Positions 23,082-35,800 of a stretch of DNA of 64,000 nucleotides are shown here, piece after piece. A program made the translations under genes and the position numbers. Position 1 is the stretch's first letter; the number at the start of each line of letters is the position of its first letter. The notes under the pieces are model-generated. The model had not been told where the DNA came from. It did no database searches and saw only the letters and a program-made list of their open reading frames with translations. The DNA is taken from positions 204,916,941 to 204,980,940 of the forward strand of contig CM042684.1 in NCBI GenBank assembly GCA_023614405.1. Direction: 5' to 3'. The stretch is from Avena insularis (Eukaryota; Streptophyta; Magnoliopsida; Poales; Poaceae).

Positions 23082-24121
23082 TGCAGCCCGTCCTACGGAC
23101 CCTCCTACATCTACACCACGAAGTCCCCCAAGTGGACCCATGACTCGTGCTCAAGCCAAACTTCTCGAAGCTAAGCTTAATTCGCTTTTGTACTCATGTG
23201 ACTTCGATACACCCCTGGATGGCTTGATACTTCATGCCCCGACACTATGCATCTTCAGGTACGAAGACACGAGCGACACGACAGCCAACAACTTCCAGGA
23301 GACCCCGGTACTACCGGCTCCTGGAAGCGGTACTATCGCACAAGCGGTACTACCGCTCATGAACAGTGGTACTACCGCCCCAGGTAGAGGAGATGGACCC
23401 GAAGCCCCAGATCCCACCAGTACTACCGCACTCAGCAAGCAGTACTACCACGCGCACCTGAAGACCCACGCCAAAGCTTCTGCCCGCTCCGGTACGACAG
23501 GCACCCTTCAAGCGGTACTACCGCATCATACCGCTACAACCGCTCGACCGACCAGTACTACCGGACATCCTAGGGCATGCGCGCTCCAGCTCGGCCCTTT
23601 GGCCTTGTAACACACCCTTTTGATAATTTAGTTGTGTAAACTACCCCTGAACTTGTGGCTGGCCTATATATAGCCCCCACCTCTATTGTAAACCCTAGGC
23701 ATGATATTTGGAATTAATGGAAACCCCATGTGGGTCAATCTAATTCTTGCCTCATGCTCCTTTGACAAAGGAGCACCAAATATCCCAAACCTCGTTGGAG
23801 TATGCATCGTGCCTCCGCGTTGTACAAGGCCTTGGCATCGGTGTCCCTTTGCCAAGACGACAAGATCTCACGAAGTCTCCCATCTCGCTATGCCGATTCG
23901 AGAGAGAGTCCTCCGCCTGACGCCGATCCTAGGTATTACGCCGGACCGGTCACCGCCGGCGTGAGCTATTGGTGTTTATCGTGGTTTTGCGTGTGTGTGT
24001 TCATCGCGTTCTTCGTGCGTGCGTTCGCCGTGTTCATCCTTCACTCCTTCCCCCGCACTCCACCCTCGATTTGAGTGGGATTCATGAAATATCGGGCCAC
24101 CCTAGAGGTTTGCCCTCAACA
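23079..24121 (+). repeat. Element B 3' LTR (1043 bp)
   Basis: It starts TGATGCAGCCC after AAGGGGGGAGC and ends CCCTCAACA. It carries the second palindrome kind, GCGGTACTACCGC and variants, about ten times at 23305-23565, at the position where element A has CCGGAGTCTCCGG. TATATATAG lies at 23665-23673. A frame in the first 200 bp encodes SGPMTRAQAKLLEAKLNSLL, one base off the pol frame. Confidence 0.9.
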
Positions 24122-24646
24122 CTCATAGAATAGGAAGCACAAGCTCGATGAACATCCAATAGGTGGTACGTATTGTGCATATCTTGTAGCCCACCAATTT
24201 ATTGCAATCGAACTAGCGTCTCTCCTTGCACTTGTGCGACAGGAGCTTATAGTCTTCGCTAGGTAATCATTTAGTTCTTTGATCACTTTCTCGTCGCACA
24301 AGTCCCATTTATCCCACCGTGTGTGTTTTGTTGTATATATTCCTATCTTGTGGATTGACTTGTTTTATTTGTGATCATCATGGTTCTTTACTTCCCATTA
24401 CAATATCTTGATTTCGGATTGTTCTTGGACACGCCACCTTCCATACCTATCCACCATAAGCTTTGTGTGTGTGTGTTTTTAGTGGTTAGTTGGTTTTGGT
24501 GTTCCGCGTGAACTTCACTTTGCTTGGTTTTGATTCTCTCAAGTGTTGCCACTTGCACAATACTATCTTCCAAGGTAAAGTAAGGTTTGACGTTGCATCC
24601 CTAACCCCCCTACCACTTCCATATACACCACTTGGTCTTGTGAAGA
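24122..24646 (+). other. X2 leader, 3' part
   Basis: Colinear with 56349-56885 of X3 and the reverse of 15363-15890 in X1. It contains the short TCTCAAGTGTTGCCACTTGC region just before the ATG. The palindrome array and A-rich tract lie upstream of the B insertion and are not in the window. Confidence 0.8.
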
Positions 24647-27541
24647 ATGTCTAGGAACTCCGGAACCAAGGATGATATCTATGAAGAATCCACGATGAGC
24701 CACCATGCCTACGCCTCCACAAGCATGTATGACATGATGGAGCACTACACCGACAATGGCTCCACGTGCTTGGGCGATATGGAGTTCTACAACAACAATA
24801 ACTCCCCAAGCATGGACGACTTCACGAACGACAACGACAAGCTCCTCAAGTCGCATTGACCAAGAGGGACCCCAACCTCGAGAGCACCAAGGTCCACCAT
24901 CAAATGGAAAACTTCAAGCACGACATGGACAACAACTTCACCAAAACCATGAGCATGATGGCCATGACTAATGATGCTTTGCGCTCATTACAACACCTCA
25001 CCAAGAAGAGTGCCATGGACAAGGAGCATCGTCGCGAGCGTCATGTGGATGACCAAGTGCGCCATCTACATCAACCTTTGGCAAGGCACGCCAATGACCT
25101 TTGTCGACACCATCATCAGGCACCTTCAACTACTCGTGCCACCACCAAAATGGCACCAAGAGCAAGTTCTCCTCCACGCAATCAAGCTTCAACGCCAAGA
25201 CTTGACGTCCTAGATGACGCATGCAACTTCATGGATGAGGAAGATGAAGACCTCTACTTCGCCAAGTTGGACGAGTACGTCACGAGGATTACACAAGCCA
25301 AGGTGCAAGATGGCAACGACAAGGTCAAGATTGGTGATCATGGGACTTCCCCTTCACCAAAGGAGGCGTATCGAGTTGAGATAACCGAGCCTACCCCTAC
25401 ATGCTTGAGTGATGATGTGGTACCAATCCCATGTGAGTATGAGAGCCACTTAGCCCACTTGAGTGAAAGCAAGAGTGAGATGAGTGAATCCACCATATGT
25501 GAGATTGAGTGCTTCCACTTGGAGGGCATGAGTGATACACCGAGTGAGTTGAGAGTGGCTGTCGATAGGTCATTTGAGACCACTTTGATTTCTAACGACT
25601 TACACTCTACCTCTAGTGTGTTTCCTCATGATGTGCTAGGTTCCATTGATCAAGAAGCGCCAAGCTTGGAGATGATGATGCCTCCAATCAAGAAGATGTA
25701 CATGGTGGATGAAGATGATGCCATCCCCATATATGATGAAGAAGTCGCCCACATGGAGACCAATACTATCACAACACCCACCTCATATGAGAGGTATGAA
25801 CAAGGTAAGAATACAGGTGTTGATGATGCCATGATCCCACTAGTGGACATGATGACTTGTGATGATTGGCATGCTATGGATGATGTTTATGATATCACAT
25901 ATGACTCATTGGTATTTCCATGTGATACTTTGCCTTTGCATAATGTTGAGCATGTGAAATTATTTGATTGTGATGATGTTGCCATAGTCATGCCATGCTC
26001 TAAACGTTACGTCGATGATATCATTGCTTGCACTTTGTTGAACAATTGCTCTTTCCAATGTTTTGCTTGCAATGATAATCATAATGCTACCCCTCGGACC
26101 ATGCTTTGTCATGAGTGTTTTACAATCTCTCCCATTGCTTGCAACAATAATTCTCATATGGTTTATATTGAGATGGCCCCCATTGCTTTCTCCAATTTTG
26201 GAGATTTTGATGATTGCCATGATAAGCATGTTCCCCACTTCCATACTCACCATGCACATTTTCCATACTTGATTGACACTAATGGTGATTTGCACAAGAA
26301 GAGATATGTCATGATGGATGATGTATTTCTCTACCATGCACACACGTTCTTTCTTTTATCTATGATGTGTGTAGGTACACGCACAAGAATTTCAACCTCG
26401 GTTGAGCACGAGTTGACAAAAAGAGCTCTAGAGAGCATCCCCCAAGTGAGTTCAAGATCGAACCTAGCTCTGATACCTTTTGCATGCTTTGCATCTTTCA
26501 TGTTGACAAATTGCTCTTTCCTATGGTTTGATTGCAAGCATGTTAATGGTATTCTTTCACCTTGTGAAAATCATGCCTCGTTGCTAATTGATGTTGATGC
26601 TTTGTGTGTTGCCACAAAGATGTTGAACAATTTCTCTTTACAATGTTTTGTGTGCAACCATAATGCCATTTTGAGCATGTATTGTCACGAGAGCTTCCAA
26701 GTCTCTCGTATTGTTGTTGCAACAAACATAAGGACCACTTGCTCTTTCATTTGGTTTGTTTGCAAACATATTCCTTGTGTTTCCGCTTGCCATACTCATA
26801 CCCCCATGATCTTGGCTTTTGATTATATGTGTATGGCATCCAACATATTGAACAATTGTTCTTTCCAATGGTTGGTTTGCACACATAATGATGTTGTTTT
26901 GGATGTTCTTCTGCATGTGTTTTTTCGAATTCTCCTACTCTTGCATCAAAGATGTTGACCAATATTGTCCATTGCTTTGAGTGCCACACTAAGATGTTTT
27001 ATGGAGTTTTTGAGTTCCCACATTTGGATGATGTTCAAACGATTTCCATGCACTTTGACCTTGCATATGCATCCGGTTTGCTATACTTGAGCTGTGCTAA
27101 TAGTGTTGTGAACAAGAATGGAGATGCCACATTTGACATGCTCCTCTATCACACACGAACATATGTTGCTTGGTGTTTGTTGTGTGAAGGTACAATTGCG
27201 TACGCATAAACCTCTATGGACAAATAGTTGACAAGACGAATCGAAGAGAGTTACCTAGGGCTACCCTTCAACAAGTTATCTCTACAACATAAGGTGACTT
27301 CCTTCTACTTGAGGACTCATGCTATAATCTTCATGAATTGGCTATGCTTTGAGTGTTGCTTCGCTTTTGTTGTGAGCTTTCTAGGCTTCATGGAAGGCGA
27401 AGAAACATTGAAGTGTTGTCAAGTCAATGTTTTCGAGGACGACTATATGGTGAACCCCAGGATCAAGAAGGTCTCTCGACATCTTCTACTTTGTGATGAG
27501 CGTGTAGAGTCAAGGACGACTCTTTTTGAAGGGAGGGGAGA
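24647..27541 (+). pseudogene. X-family protein of unknown function, copy X2
   Basis: ATG at 24647 (MSRNSGTKDD). The first frame stops at 24857-24859 after a 1-nt loss relative to X1. The next frame, open from 24856 to 26958, gives about 700 residues: coiled coil, His-rich basic stretch, acidic middle, then Cys-rich modules LLNNCSFQCFACN, MLTNCSFLWFDCKH, MLNNFSLQCFVCNH, IRTTCSFIWFVCKH, ILNNCSFQWLVCTH. A further 1-nt loss near 26935 moves the end (FPHLDDVQ, then a stop at 27207-27209) to a third frame. From 27228 that frame stays open through VESRTTLFEGRGDD, which resembles the gypsy pol terminus, and into the LTR. There is no known domain and no RT or integrase. Confidence 0.72.
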
Positions 27542-28510
27542 TGATGTAGCCCGACCTTCGGTCGTTACCACATCATGGTCTCCAACTTATGCCAAGTCGT
27601 CATGGACTCCCAAGGTGAATTTGTTCCTCTATGCGAGCCTACTTCCTACCCCATTGAATGGTATACTACTTCATACTCCGTCATGTATTCATGATAGGTT
27701 CATACCGACAAGTACGGAGGCATGGGTGGAAGCCTAGAGCACCAAGCCGACAAGACGTAGGCTTGGAAGAGTAGACGGAAGAAACTGCAGCTGGAGCACC
27801 AGAGTCTCCGGCCTGCGAACACCAGAGTCTCCGTACCCATATCCGGACCGACCCCCCAGATCGAGCTCGAGGACAGCCAGAAGGCCCCTCCGGAGACGAC
27901 ACCGGACTCTCCGGACCCCACACCGGAGTCTCCGGCCTGAGTGTATGGGCCTGCGTGCCGCCATCTAGGCCTTTGGCCCATGTACCCCTTAGTCTGCCCA
28001 GACTTTTCCCTTTTATTCCTAAAGTACCCTTGACCTAGTGGCTGGCCTATATATAGTGCCCCCACCCCTCATGTAACCACAAGCATAGATGATAGACTAA
28101 AGAAACCCCCCTTTATGGAATCTCTAGTTTTGCCTCATCCCCTTCTACCAAAGGGGATCGACTATCGTCACCACCTCGTTGGAGTTTGCATCGCGCCTAC
28201 CTCGTTGTACAAGGCCTTGACATCGGTATCCCTTTTCCAAGACGTCAAGACCCTCTCCAAGGTGTTCTTCCCTCTCCGCGTGGGATCGAGGGAGCACGTT
28301 GACCGATCTTTCCTTGCAGGGATTCTATCGGACCGGTGGCCATCGGTGAGAGCAATCGGCCTTGTATCGTGTGTGTTTTGCGTGTGTTCATCATGTTCTT
28401 CGGGAGGTGTGTGTCCGCTTCCGCTACCTTCTCCCTTTCCCCTCGCTTTCCCATCGAGTTGACCATGAGATCCGTGAAGATCGGGCCACCCATGGGGTTA
28501 CCCCATAACA
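27542..28510 (+). repeat. LTR shared by X2 (right) and Y (left), 969 bp
   Basis: It starts TGATGTAGCCCGACC after the X2 polypurine tract and ends CCCCATAACA at 28510. Directly after it comes CTAGTATCAACAGC, a primer-site-like sequence that opens Y. Palindromes of the CCGGAGTCTCCGG kind lie at 27799-27936, TATATATAG at 28048-28056, and the TTGTACAAGGCCTTG block near 28203. It matches the X1 and X3 LTRs but differs from Y's own right LTR (40708-41739) over most of its length. Confidence 0.88.
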
Positions 28511-29500
28511 ACTAGTATCAACAGCCTTTTGTTGTCATGGATTTGACTTCTCCCTTCGATTTCCACCATAAACTGAAAAATTAGTCCAATAGAAACTTGT
28601 CTTTGGAGTTGGTCTACTTGTGCCCTACGTTTCCCAGCCCAATTTGGTCGAAATTTTCTGGATTTGAGGGTTCAAGCGTCGAATTTCCACTCAAGAACAC
28701 GAGTTGTTCGTCGTGCAGACTCCTGACCAGAGTCTCCGGATCGGCAGACCAGAGTCTCCGGCCCAGACCGGAGTCTCCGGACACCAAGACCGGAGTCTCC
28801 GGCCTACACCGGAGTGTCCGGACAAGCAACACCGGAGTGTCCAGACCAGCAACACCGGAGTCTCCGGCCTTGACAAAAATTTTGGTCCCCTTTTCCTTTT
28901 TTGACTGATTTCCTTTTGACGTTTGTGTTTCATGTGCATGTCTGTCAACTAACAAAAGCTTCCACAACGCTTCGCACTCGACATCGACACCATGGAACTC
29001 GAACCATCCCTCCACCAACGGTTGCAAGTGCGACATCACCACAAGGTATAATTTGCACCACCCTTGTTAACCCCTTCTTCCTTTGTGTGTTACCTAACCT
29101 ATCGAGAGTAGCTCATCTTGTGTTTGCCGAAGCATTGTGCGATTGCTCTTGCATAAGTCATAGTGTAGAGGCAATAACATAAATTTGACTCCATAGCATA
29201 CCAAAGAAAGAGGTATAAAAAAACCATGTGTGTATAGTCGTAGGTTCTCGTCACCCTTTTGACCTTTTCCTTTGACTTTGTTTTTGTTGGATTTTACCCA
29301 CTTTTAACAATAACCTTTTCGTTTGGTTGTTCCATTTGCTATCCACCTTCCTACCCATCCACCATAGGCCTTTTTGTGTGTGTCTTGTGTATTCGCTTTG
29401 CTCTCGGCAAGAACAACCTTTCCAATTTTTGACTTGGTGAAGAAAGGTAGCACATACCATACCACCAATACCACCCTCGTTTCACTTGTGGTCAAACAAC
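28511..29500 (+). other. Y leader
   Basis: It starts with primer-like CTAGTATCAACAGC, then a CCGGAGTCTCCGG array (28726-28870) matching the LTR to its left. The rest is homologous to the leader of C, including AAG-GTATAA (around 29045), which looks like a splice donor in both. No long frame. Confidence 0.75.
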
Positions 29501-31044
29501 ATGTCTAGGGAAAGCGGAGATGGCAACTTCAACAACCAAGATGGTTTTGCCACGCGCCACAACTTATGGGTGCAACGCCAAGAATTCAATGCCCAATTTG
29601 AGAGGCTTGAGAACCGGCTTGATGAAACTTTTCGAGAATTCGACTACCGTGACTGGCAACGCCAAGTAGAGCACAATTCTCAATTCCAAGCTCTTCACCA
29701 AGCTATTGCCAACCTCGGCAACCATCATGGACACCGTTCAATCTCGTCAAGTTCGTCTCGCATGCGCTCGTCAAGTCATCATGGCGACTCCTCGTGCTCC
29801 CATTCTCATCATGGAGAACCCCACCACCACAATGGGGAACATCAATCTCGTCATCACCATGAACAAGTGGTTGAGCCACAACATCAACAACCGCACCACG
29901 CAAGACGTCATCGACACCATGATCACCAGGCGCATCCGCCAAACCAAGAAGAACATGGTCGCCCTCCACAACAAGCTATGGTACAAGCGCCACCACCACC
30001 CCAAGAACAAGAACTCCATGGTGAACACAACCGCGTTGATATGCGCCAACACCCGAACCATGACCATCGCATCAGCAACAAGTTCATAGAGCACCACAAT
30101 GGGATACAAGCGATGATGACGAGGTTGCACACCGCGCGAGATGCAACAACTGCTATGCCCAACCCCACCATCATCATCAACAACCAATGAATGCAAATCA
30201 TCCCAAACAAAGGCGTAGAAGAGACTTTGCGCATCAAGCTCCTTCTCCACCACCACGTGCACCAAGTGAAGCGAGCATAAGGCAAGATCGCTGCAACTAC
30301 CACCGTGAACATGAAGAGGTCAAGTTTGGGAAGCTCAAGTTCATTACGCCCAAGTTCAAGGGAGAAGATGACACCAATGCATACATTGATTGGGAGCTCA
30401 AAGTTGACAAGATCTTCTGAGTCCACAACTACTCCGAAGAGAAGAAAGTTGCAATGGCATCCCTTAAGTTTGAGGACTATGCAAATGTTTGGTGGGAAGA
30501 CTTCCAAAAGAACCGCGAGAAGAATGAGGAACCTCCAATTGAAACTTGGACCGAGATGAAGGAAGTGATGTACACACGCTTCGTCCCCGAGCATTATCGC
30601 CAAGATCTCTTCGACAAGCTACAAAACTTGAAACAAGGCACCAGGTCAATTGAAGAGTTCTACAAGAAAATGGAGAAAACCATGATGCGAGCTGATGTGA
30701 GAGAACTCGAAGAGCAAACCATAGCAAGGTTCCTCAACGGTTTGAGCCGCCTAATAAGGAATATTGTTGACTTTCAACCGTACAAGAACCTCACCGAGCT
30801 CCTCCATCAAGCTACCAAAGCGGAGAGGCACATGCAAAAGGAGAATGCATACGAAAAGCCCAAGTCATACTTTGTGTCCATCAATGCAAATGCTCCTGCA
30901 AAGCCAAGAAACCAAGCAACGAGCTCATCCAAGCAAGCAAAGACCGTGATAGCACCCTCCTCCAGCACGACATCGGATAGTCAAGTCACTTGCTTCAAGT
31001 GTGGAGTGAAAGGTCACAAGTCATATGAGTGCACCAACTCATGA
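29501..31044 (+). pseudogene. Y gag
   Basis: ATG at 29501 (MSRESGDGNF). The N-terminal coiled coil (FERLENRLDETFREF) is followed by a Ser/His-rich linker. The frame changes near 30150-30190. The capsid-like region has FGKLKFITPKFKGE, YIDWELKVDKIF and VWWEDFQ. TGA at 30418-30420 interrupts it. It ends with a complete CCHC knuckle (CFKCGVKGHKSYEC) and TGA at 31042-31044; the same frame continues into protease. Y's gag is distinct from but related to the gag of B and C, and could be packaged into shared particles. Confidence 0.82.
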
Positions 31045-31800
31045 GTGATGCATACGGATGAGAATCGCACAACCTACTCCGTAAGTGAAGAGGAGTATGA
31101 AGCTCTCACTCAACAAGCTATTGCAAGGACAGCCGCAATGGAAGAGGATGAAACACTTGTATGCGTGCATGATTCGGGCCCCGCACTTGTCATAGCACAA
31201 ATATCGCCAACAACCTCCATCCGAAGAGAGGACCAACGCCTCTATATCTTCCAAACTCGTGCCGGAATTGATGGCAAGTCCATAAAAGTGATCATCGATG
31301 GAGGTAGTTTCCAAAACCACGCAAGTACGGAGCTTTGTGAGAAACTCAAGTTGCAATGCATAGAGCACCCTCACCCCTACATCTCTAATGGCTTGATGAC
31401 AATGGAGCACTAAAGATAACATCAAAGGTCCACGTCTCCTTCAAGATTGAACCATATGAAGACACCGTCGAGTGTGATGTCGTGCCAATGTCCGTGTGCC
31501 ACATGCTACTTGGAAGGCCATGGCAATACGATAGAGAAGCAATAAATCATGGTTCCACCAACCAATACTCCTTCAAGTGGAACGACAAGAAACCTGTGCT
31601 CCAACCCATGACGCCTAGCCAAGTCATCGCATCCAACATGACACCCAATAACAAGATAAAGCAAGCTAAGGACCCTTGTGAGACGAGTGGTGAGAGAGTG
31701 AACCACCATCAAGAGAGTGAGTGCCACAAGCCAAAAATGAGTGGAAAAATCATGAGTGCCACGACGCAAGCCACAAAATGTGAGAAGAGAAACTTGAGTG
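31045..31800 (+). pseudogene. Y protease, with pol missing behind it
   Basis: A retropepsin with VIIDGGSFQNHAS and, after a 1-nt loss near 31385, the [13 protein letters not shown] block, then the linker that in B leads to RT ([13 protein letters not shown]). At 31800 the element C insertion starts; past it Y resumes with unrelated sequence rather than RT. The loss of RT to integrase is therefore in Y itself and not due to C. Confidence 0.82.
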
Positions 31801-32840
31801 TGTTGAGGGCAAACCTCTAGGGTGGCCCGATCTTTCACGATTCCCTTTCAAATCGAGGATGGAGTGCGAGGAGAGGAGGGGAGGATGAACACGAAGAACT
31901 CACACACGAAGAAACGATGAACACACACACAAAAAATCACGATACACACAAATAGCTCACGCCAGCGGTGACCGGTCCGGTGCAATCCCTAGGATCGGCG
32001 TCGGGCGGAGGACTCTCTCTCGAACCGGCATGATGAGATGGGAGACTCGATGAGATCTTGACGTCTTGGCAAAGGGACACCGATGACAAGGCCTTGTACA
32101 ACGCGGAGGCACGATGCAAACTCCAACAAGGTTTGGGGATATTGGTACTCCTTGGTCAAGGAGCATGAGGCAATAATTAGATAGGTCCACAAAGGGGTTT
32201 CCACTAATTCCAATATCATGCCTAGGGTTTACAATGGAGGTGGGGGACTATATATAGGCCAGCCACTTAAATAGGGGTACTTTAGGAATAAAAGACAAGT
32301 TCTGGATGGACTAAGGGGTACATGGGCCGCAGGCCCAAAGGCCTTTTCATGCCTGGCGACCGTCGGACCAGAGACTCCGGTGTGGTGGACCAGAGACTCT
32401 GGTCTAGTCCGGATAATCTGGTGTAGCCTCCAGACCAGCCTCCGGAGGGGCCTTCAGATTGTCCTGGGGCACAGTGCAGGTGGGGTCGACGGAGGAGGCC
32501 GTAGTCTCCGGTGTCTTCAGGCCGGAGACTTTGGCAGGCCGGAGACTCCGGTGTGCGCAGGCCGGAGACTCCGGTCTGAGCATCTCCAGCATCTCCTGCT
32601 TCACGCTCTGCTCCTTGTTCTCCATACTTGGGTGCTTGGTGACGTGTCGAAGCTTCGTACCTGATGATGCATAGGGTAGTTGCATGAAGTAGCATGCCCT
32701 CCAAGGAGGAATCAAATTGGCACGAGGAGCGGAGCGAGTTCACCTTAGCTTGTAGGAGTTTTGCTCAGGAACGAGTCATGGGTCCACTTGGGGGACTTGT
32801 TGGTGTAGATGTAGGAGCGTCCGTAGGACGGGCTGCATCA
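31801..32840 (-). repeat. Element C 3' LTR (1040 bp)
   Basis: On the minus strand it starts TGATGCAGCCC (32840) and ends CCCTCAACA (31801). CCGGAGTCTCCGG palindromes lie at 32364-32580 in plus coordinates and CTATATATAG at 32248-32257. Compared with the 5' copy it has lost many CG sites to CA or TG. Confidence 0.93.
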
Positions 32841-35800
32841 GCCCCCCCCTTTGGAAAGAGTCGTCCTCGACACTTCATGGTTATCATCTTGAACATCTCC
32901 ATGGTAGGGTGAAAGGTCCTTGACATTGAATGTATTGCTTGCAAGGTACTTGGAGGTTGGTATGTTGATGATGTAGGCGTTGTTGTTGATTCTTTTGATG
33001 ACCTTGAAGGGACCATCTCCTCTTGGCTTGAGCTTGGAGTCACGTTCCTTGGGGAAGCGGTCTTTGCTTAGGTGTATCCACACAAGGTCAGCTTCTTCAA
33101 AGATCATCTCCTTCTTGTCCTTGTTTAACATTGAAGCTTGGCGAAGGACTTGTTGTTCGATAGTAGCTCTTGTTTCTTCATGAAGTGTCTTCATAGCTTG
33201 GGCACGCTTTCGACATCCATGTTCATGCGCTCATGGAGAGGTAGTGGTAGGATGTCGAGCGCGGTGAGGGGCTCGAAACCATAGACGATCATGAATGGAC
33301 TCATCTTGGTTGTTGAGTGCTTGGCTCGATTGTAGGAGAACTCGGCGTGTGGGATGCATTCCTCCCAATCCTTCAAGTTCTTCTTGATCAACACACGAAG
33401 GAGAGTTCCGAGGCTTCGGTTGACAACTTCGGTTTGCCCATCAGTTTGAGGATGTGATGCGGATGAAAAGAGGAGCTTAACGCCGAGCTTGGCCATGAGG
33501 GTCTTCCATAAGTAGCTCATGAATTTGATGTCGCGGTCAGAGACGATTGTCTTTGGCACACCGTGAAGACAGATGATTTTCCTGAAAAACAGATTTGCAA
33601 CATGTGAAGCATCGTCGGTCTTATGGCACGGTATGAAGTGTGCCATCTTGGAAAAACGATCCACAACAACAAATATAGAATAATGACCATGCTTATATCT
33701 AGGTAATCCTAACACGAAATCCATGCTAATGTCATACCAAGGTGTATGAGGAATAAGCAATGGCATATAAAGACCATAGGGATTAGCTTGCGACTTAGTT
33801 TGAACACATGTCGTGCGTCATTGAACGTAGCACTCCACGTCGCGCTTCATCTTGGGCCAAAAGTAGTGACTGGAGAGCATGTCCAATGTCTTGTTACGGC
33901 CAAAGTGTCCCATGAGGCCTCCACCATGCGATTCTTCGAGAAGCAGAAGTTGAAGCGATGACTTCGGAATGCATAGCTTGTTTTGTTTAAATAGAAAGCA
34001 CTCATGCAAATAGAAATCATCAACTCCTTTGTCATTGGAGCACTTTGCAAAAATTGGTTCAAAGAATGGATCGGAAGCATATAAATATTTTATTTCCTCA
34101 AGACCCAACACGTTGATTTCAAGTCTCGTAAGAAGGCTTGTATGTTTGCGAGACAATGCGTCCGCAACTACATTATCTTTTCCCTTCTTATACTTGACAA
34201 TGTACATAAAAGACTCCATGAACTCAACCCACTTAGCATGTCTCTTGCTCAAGTTAGCCTGGCCTTTGAGATATTTCAACGACTCGTGGTCGGAATGTAT
34301 GATAAATTCCTTGGGCCAAAGGTAGTGTTGCCAAACATGAAGGACACGAACTAAGGCAAAAAGCTCTTTGTCATAAATAGGGTAGTTAAGGCGAGCACCA
34401 TCGAGTTTCTCGCTATGGTAGGCTATAGGACGTCCGTTTTGCATAAGGACTCCTCCAATGCCAATACCACTAGCATCACACTCTATCTCAAAAGTTTTTG
34501 TGAAATCCGGTAACGCAAGGAGAGGTGCTTCGGTGAGCCTCTTTTTAAGTTCATCAAAAGCTTTTTGTTGTGCTTTGCCCCACACGAAGGTGACATTCTT
34601 TTTGGTCAATTCATTAAGGGGACAAGCAATGGTTAAAAAGTCTTTCACAAAGCGACGATAGAAACCGTCCAACCCATGAAAACTTCGGAGTTCACTCACA
34701 TTTGTTGGGATGGGCCAATCTCGTATGTCCTTTACCTTGGAAATATCAACTTCAATTCCCTTCGAAGAAACGACAAATCCAAGAAAAATCAACTTTTCTT
34801 TAGCAAAGGTGCACTTGGGAAGATTAGCATAAAGCTTTTCATGTCGAAGGATTTGCAAAACTTCCTTGACATGTGTTATATGGTCCTCAAGTGATTTGCT
34901 ATGAACAAGAATATCATCAAAATAGACAACAATACTTTTTTCCAATGAGAGAACGCAAAATATGATTGATGAGGCGCATGAAGGTGGATGGGGCATTAGA
35001 TAAACCAAAGGGCATAACCAACCATTCATAGAGACCAAGTTTGGTCTTGAAGGCGGTTTTCCACTCATCACCTTCAGCCACGCGTATTTGATGGTAACTA
35101 CTATGAAGATCAATTTTCGAAAAAATAGTGGATCCACACAACTCATCAAGCATGTCATCGAGACGTGGTATGGGATGTCGATTACGCACGGTGATAGCAT
35201 TGATGGGACGGCATTCCATGCATAACCGTAACGTATCATCTATCTTTGGAACAAGAATCACAGGTACGGCACTTAGACTAGTGCTAACTTGGATTAAACC
35301 TTTCGAGATGAGTTGGTTGATTTGACGTTCGATCTCCTTCGTATCCTCCGGGTTCGTGCGGTAGGCGACACGGTTTGAAAGTGGTGCACCGGGGATGAGG
35401 TCAATGCGATGTTCGATGCCGCGAAGAGGAGGTAGTCCATGTGGGAGCTCTTCGGGGAACACATCCTTAAATTCCTACAAAACACTCATCAAAGATGGAG
35501 GAATATTGGTTAATTCATTAGTTCCTTGCGCTAATCCCTTGCAAAGGAGGACATAGTGCAAGATGGATGGGTTGTTCCAAACATCTCTCATCTCACTATT
35601 GGTGGCAAGGAGAACACTCTTAGTTTTTCCACTCGAATTTGGCTTGTGGCTCTCACTCACTATGAGGTGGTTCTCTCTCTCACCGCTCTTCTCACAAGTA
35701 GGTGTTGTGCTTTGCGCCCTCGCTAAAGCCTTTGCATTGTATGCAATTATTTGGCTAGGAGTCATCGGTTGCAAAATACATGTTTTGTTGAGCCATTTGA

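Larger units (their letters stand above)
17819..24121 (+). mobile_element. Ty3/gypsy element B, without 5' LTR and leader
   Basis: It begins inside gag where X1 is inserted and runs through gag, protease, RT, RNase H and integrase to a 3' LTR ending at 24121. It is followed by CTCAT (24122-24126), which X3 also has at the matching leader position (GTGCCTCATAGAATAGG), so CTCAT is the expected duplication and B sits in the X2 leader. It is the closest relative of A, C and D. Confidence 0.9.
24122..28510 (+). mobile_element. Non-autonomous LTR element X2, without 5' LTR
   Basis: It comprises part of the leader (from the B insertion point), the X reading frame, a short pol-like tail, a polypurine tract (GAAGGGAGGGGAGA, 27528-27541) and a right LTR. 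The right LTR is immediately followed by another primer site, so it also serves as the left LTR of Y. The X2 left LTR should lie beyond element B's left half, outside the window. Confidence 0.85.

Noticed and set aside
23305..23565. Regularly repeated GGTACTACCGC as a CRISPR-like array
   Set aside because: Repeats are only about 13 bp, spacers are irregular, and the arrays lie in plant LTRs next to TATA boxes.
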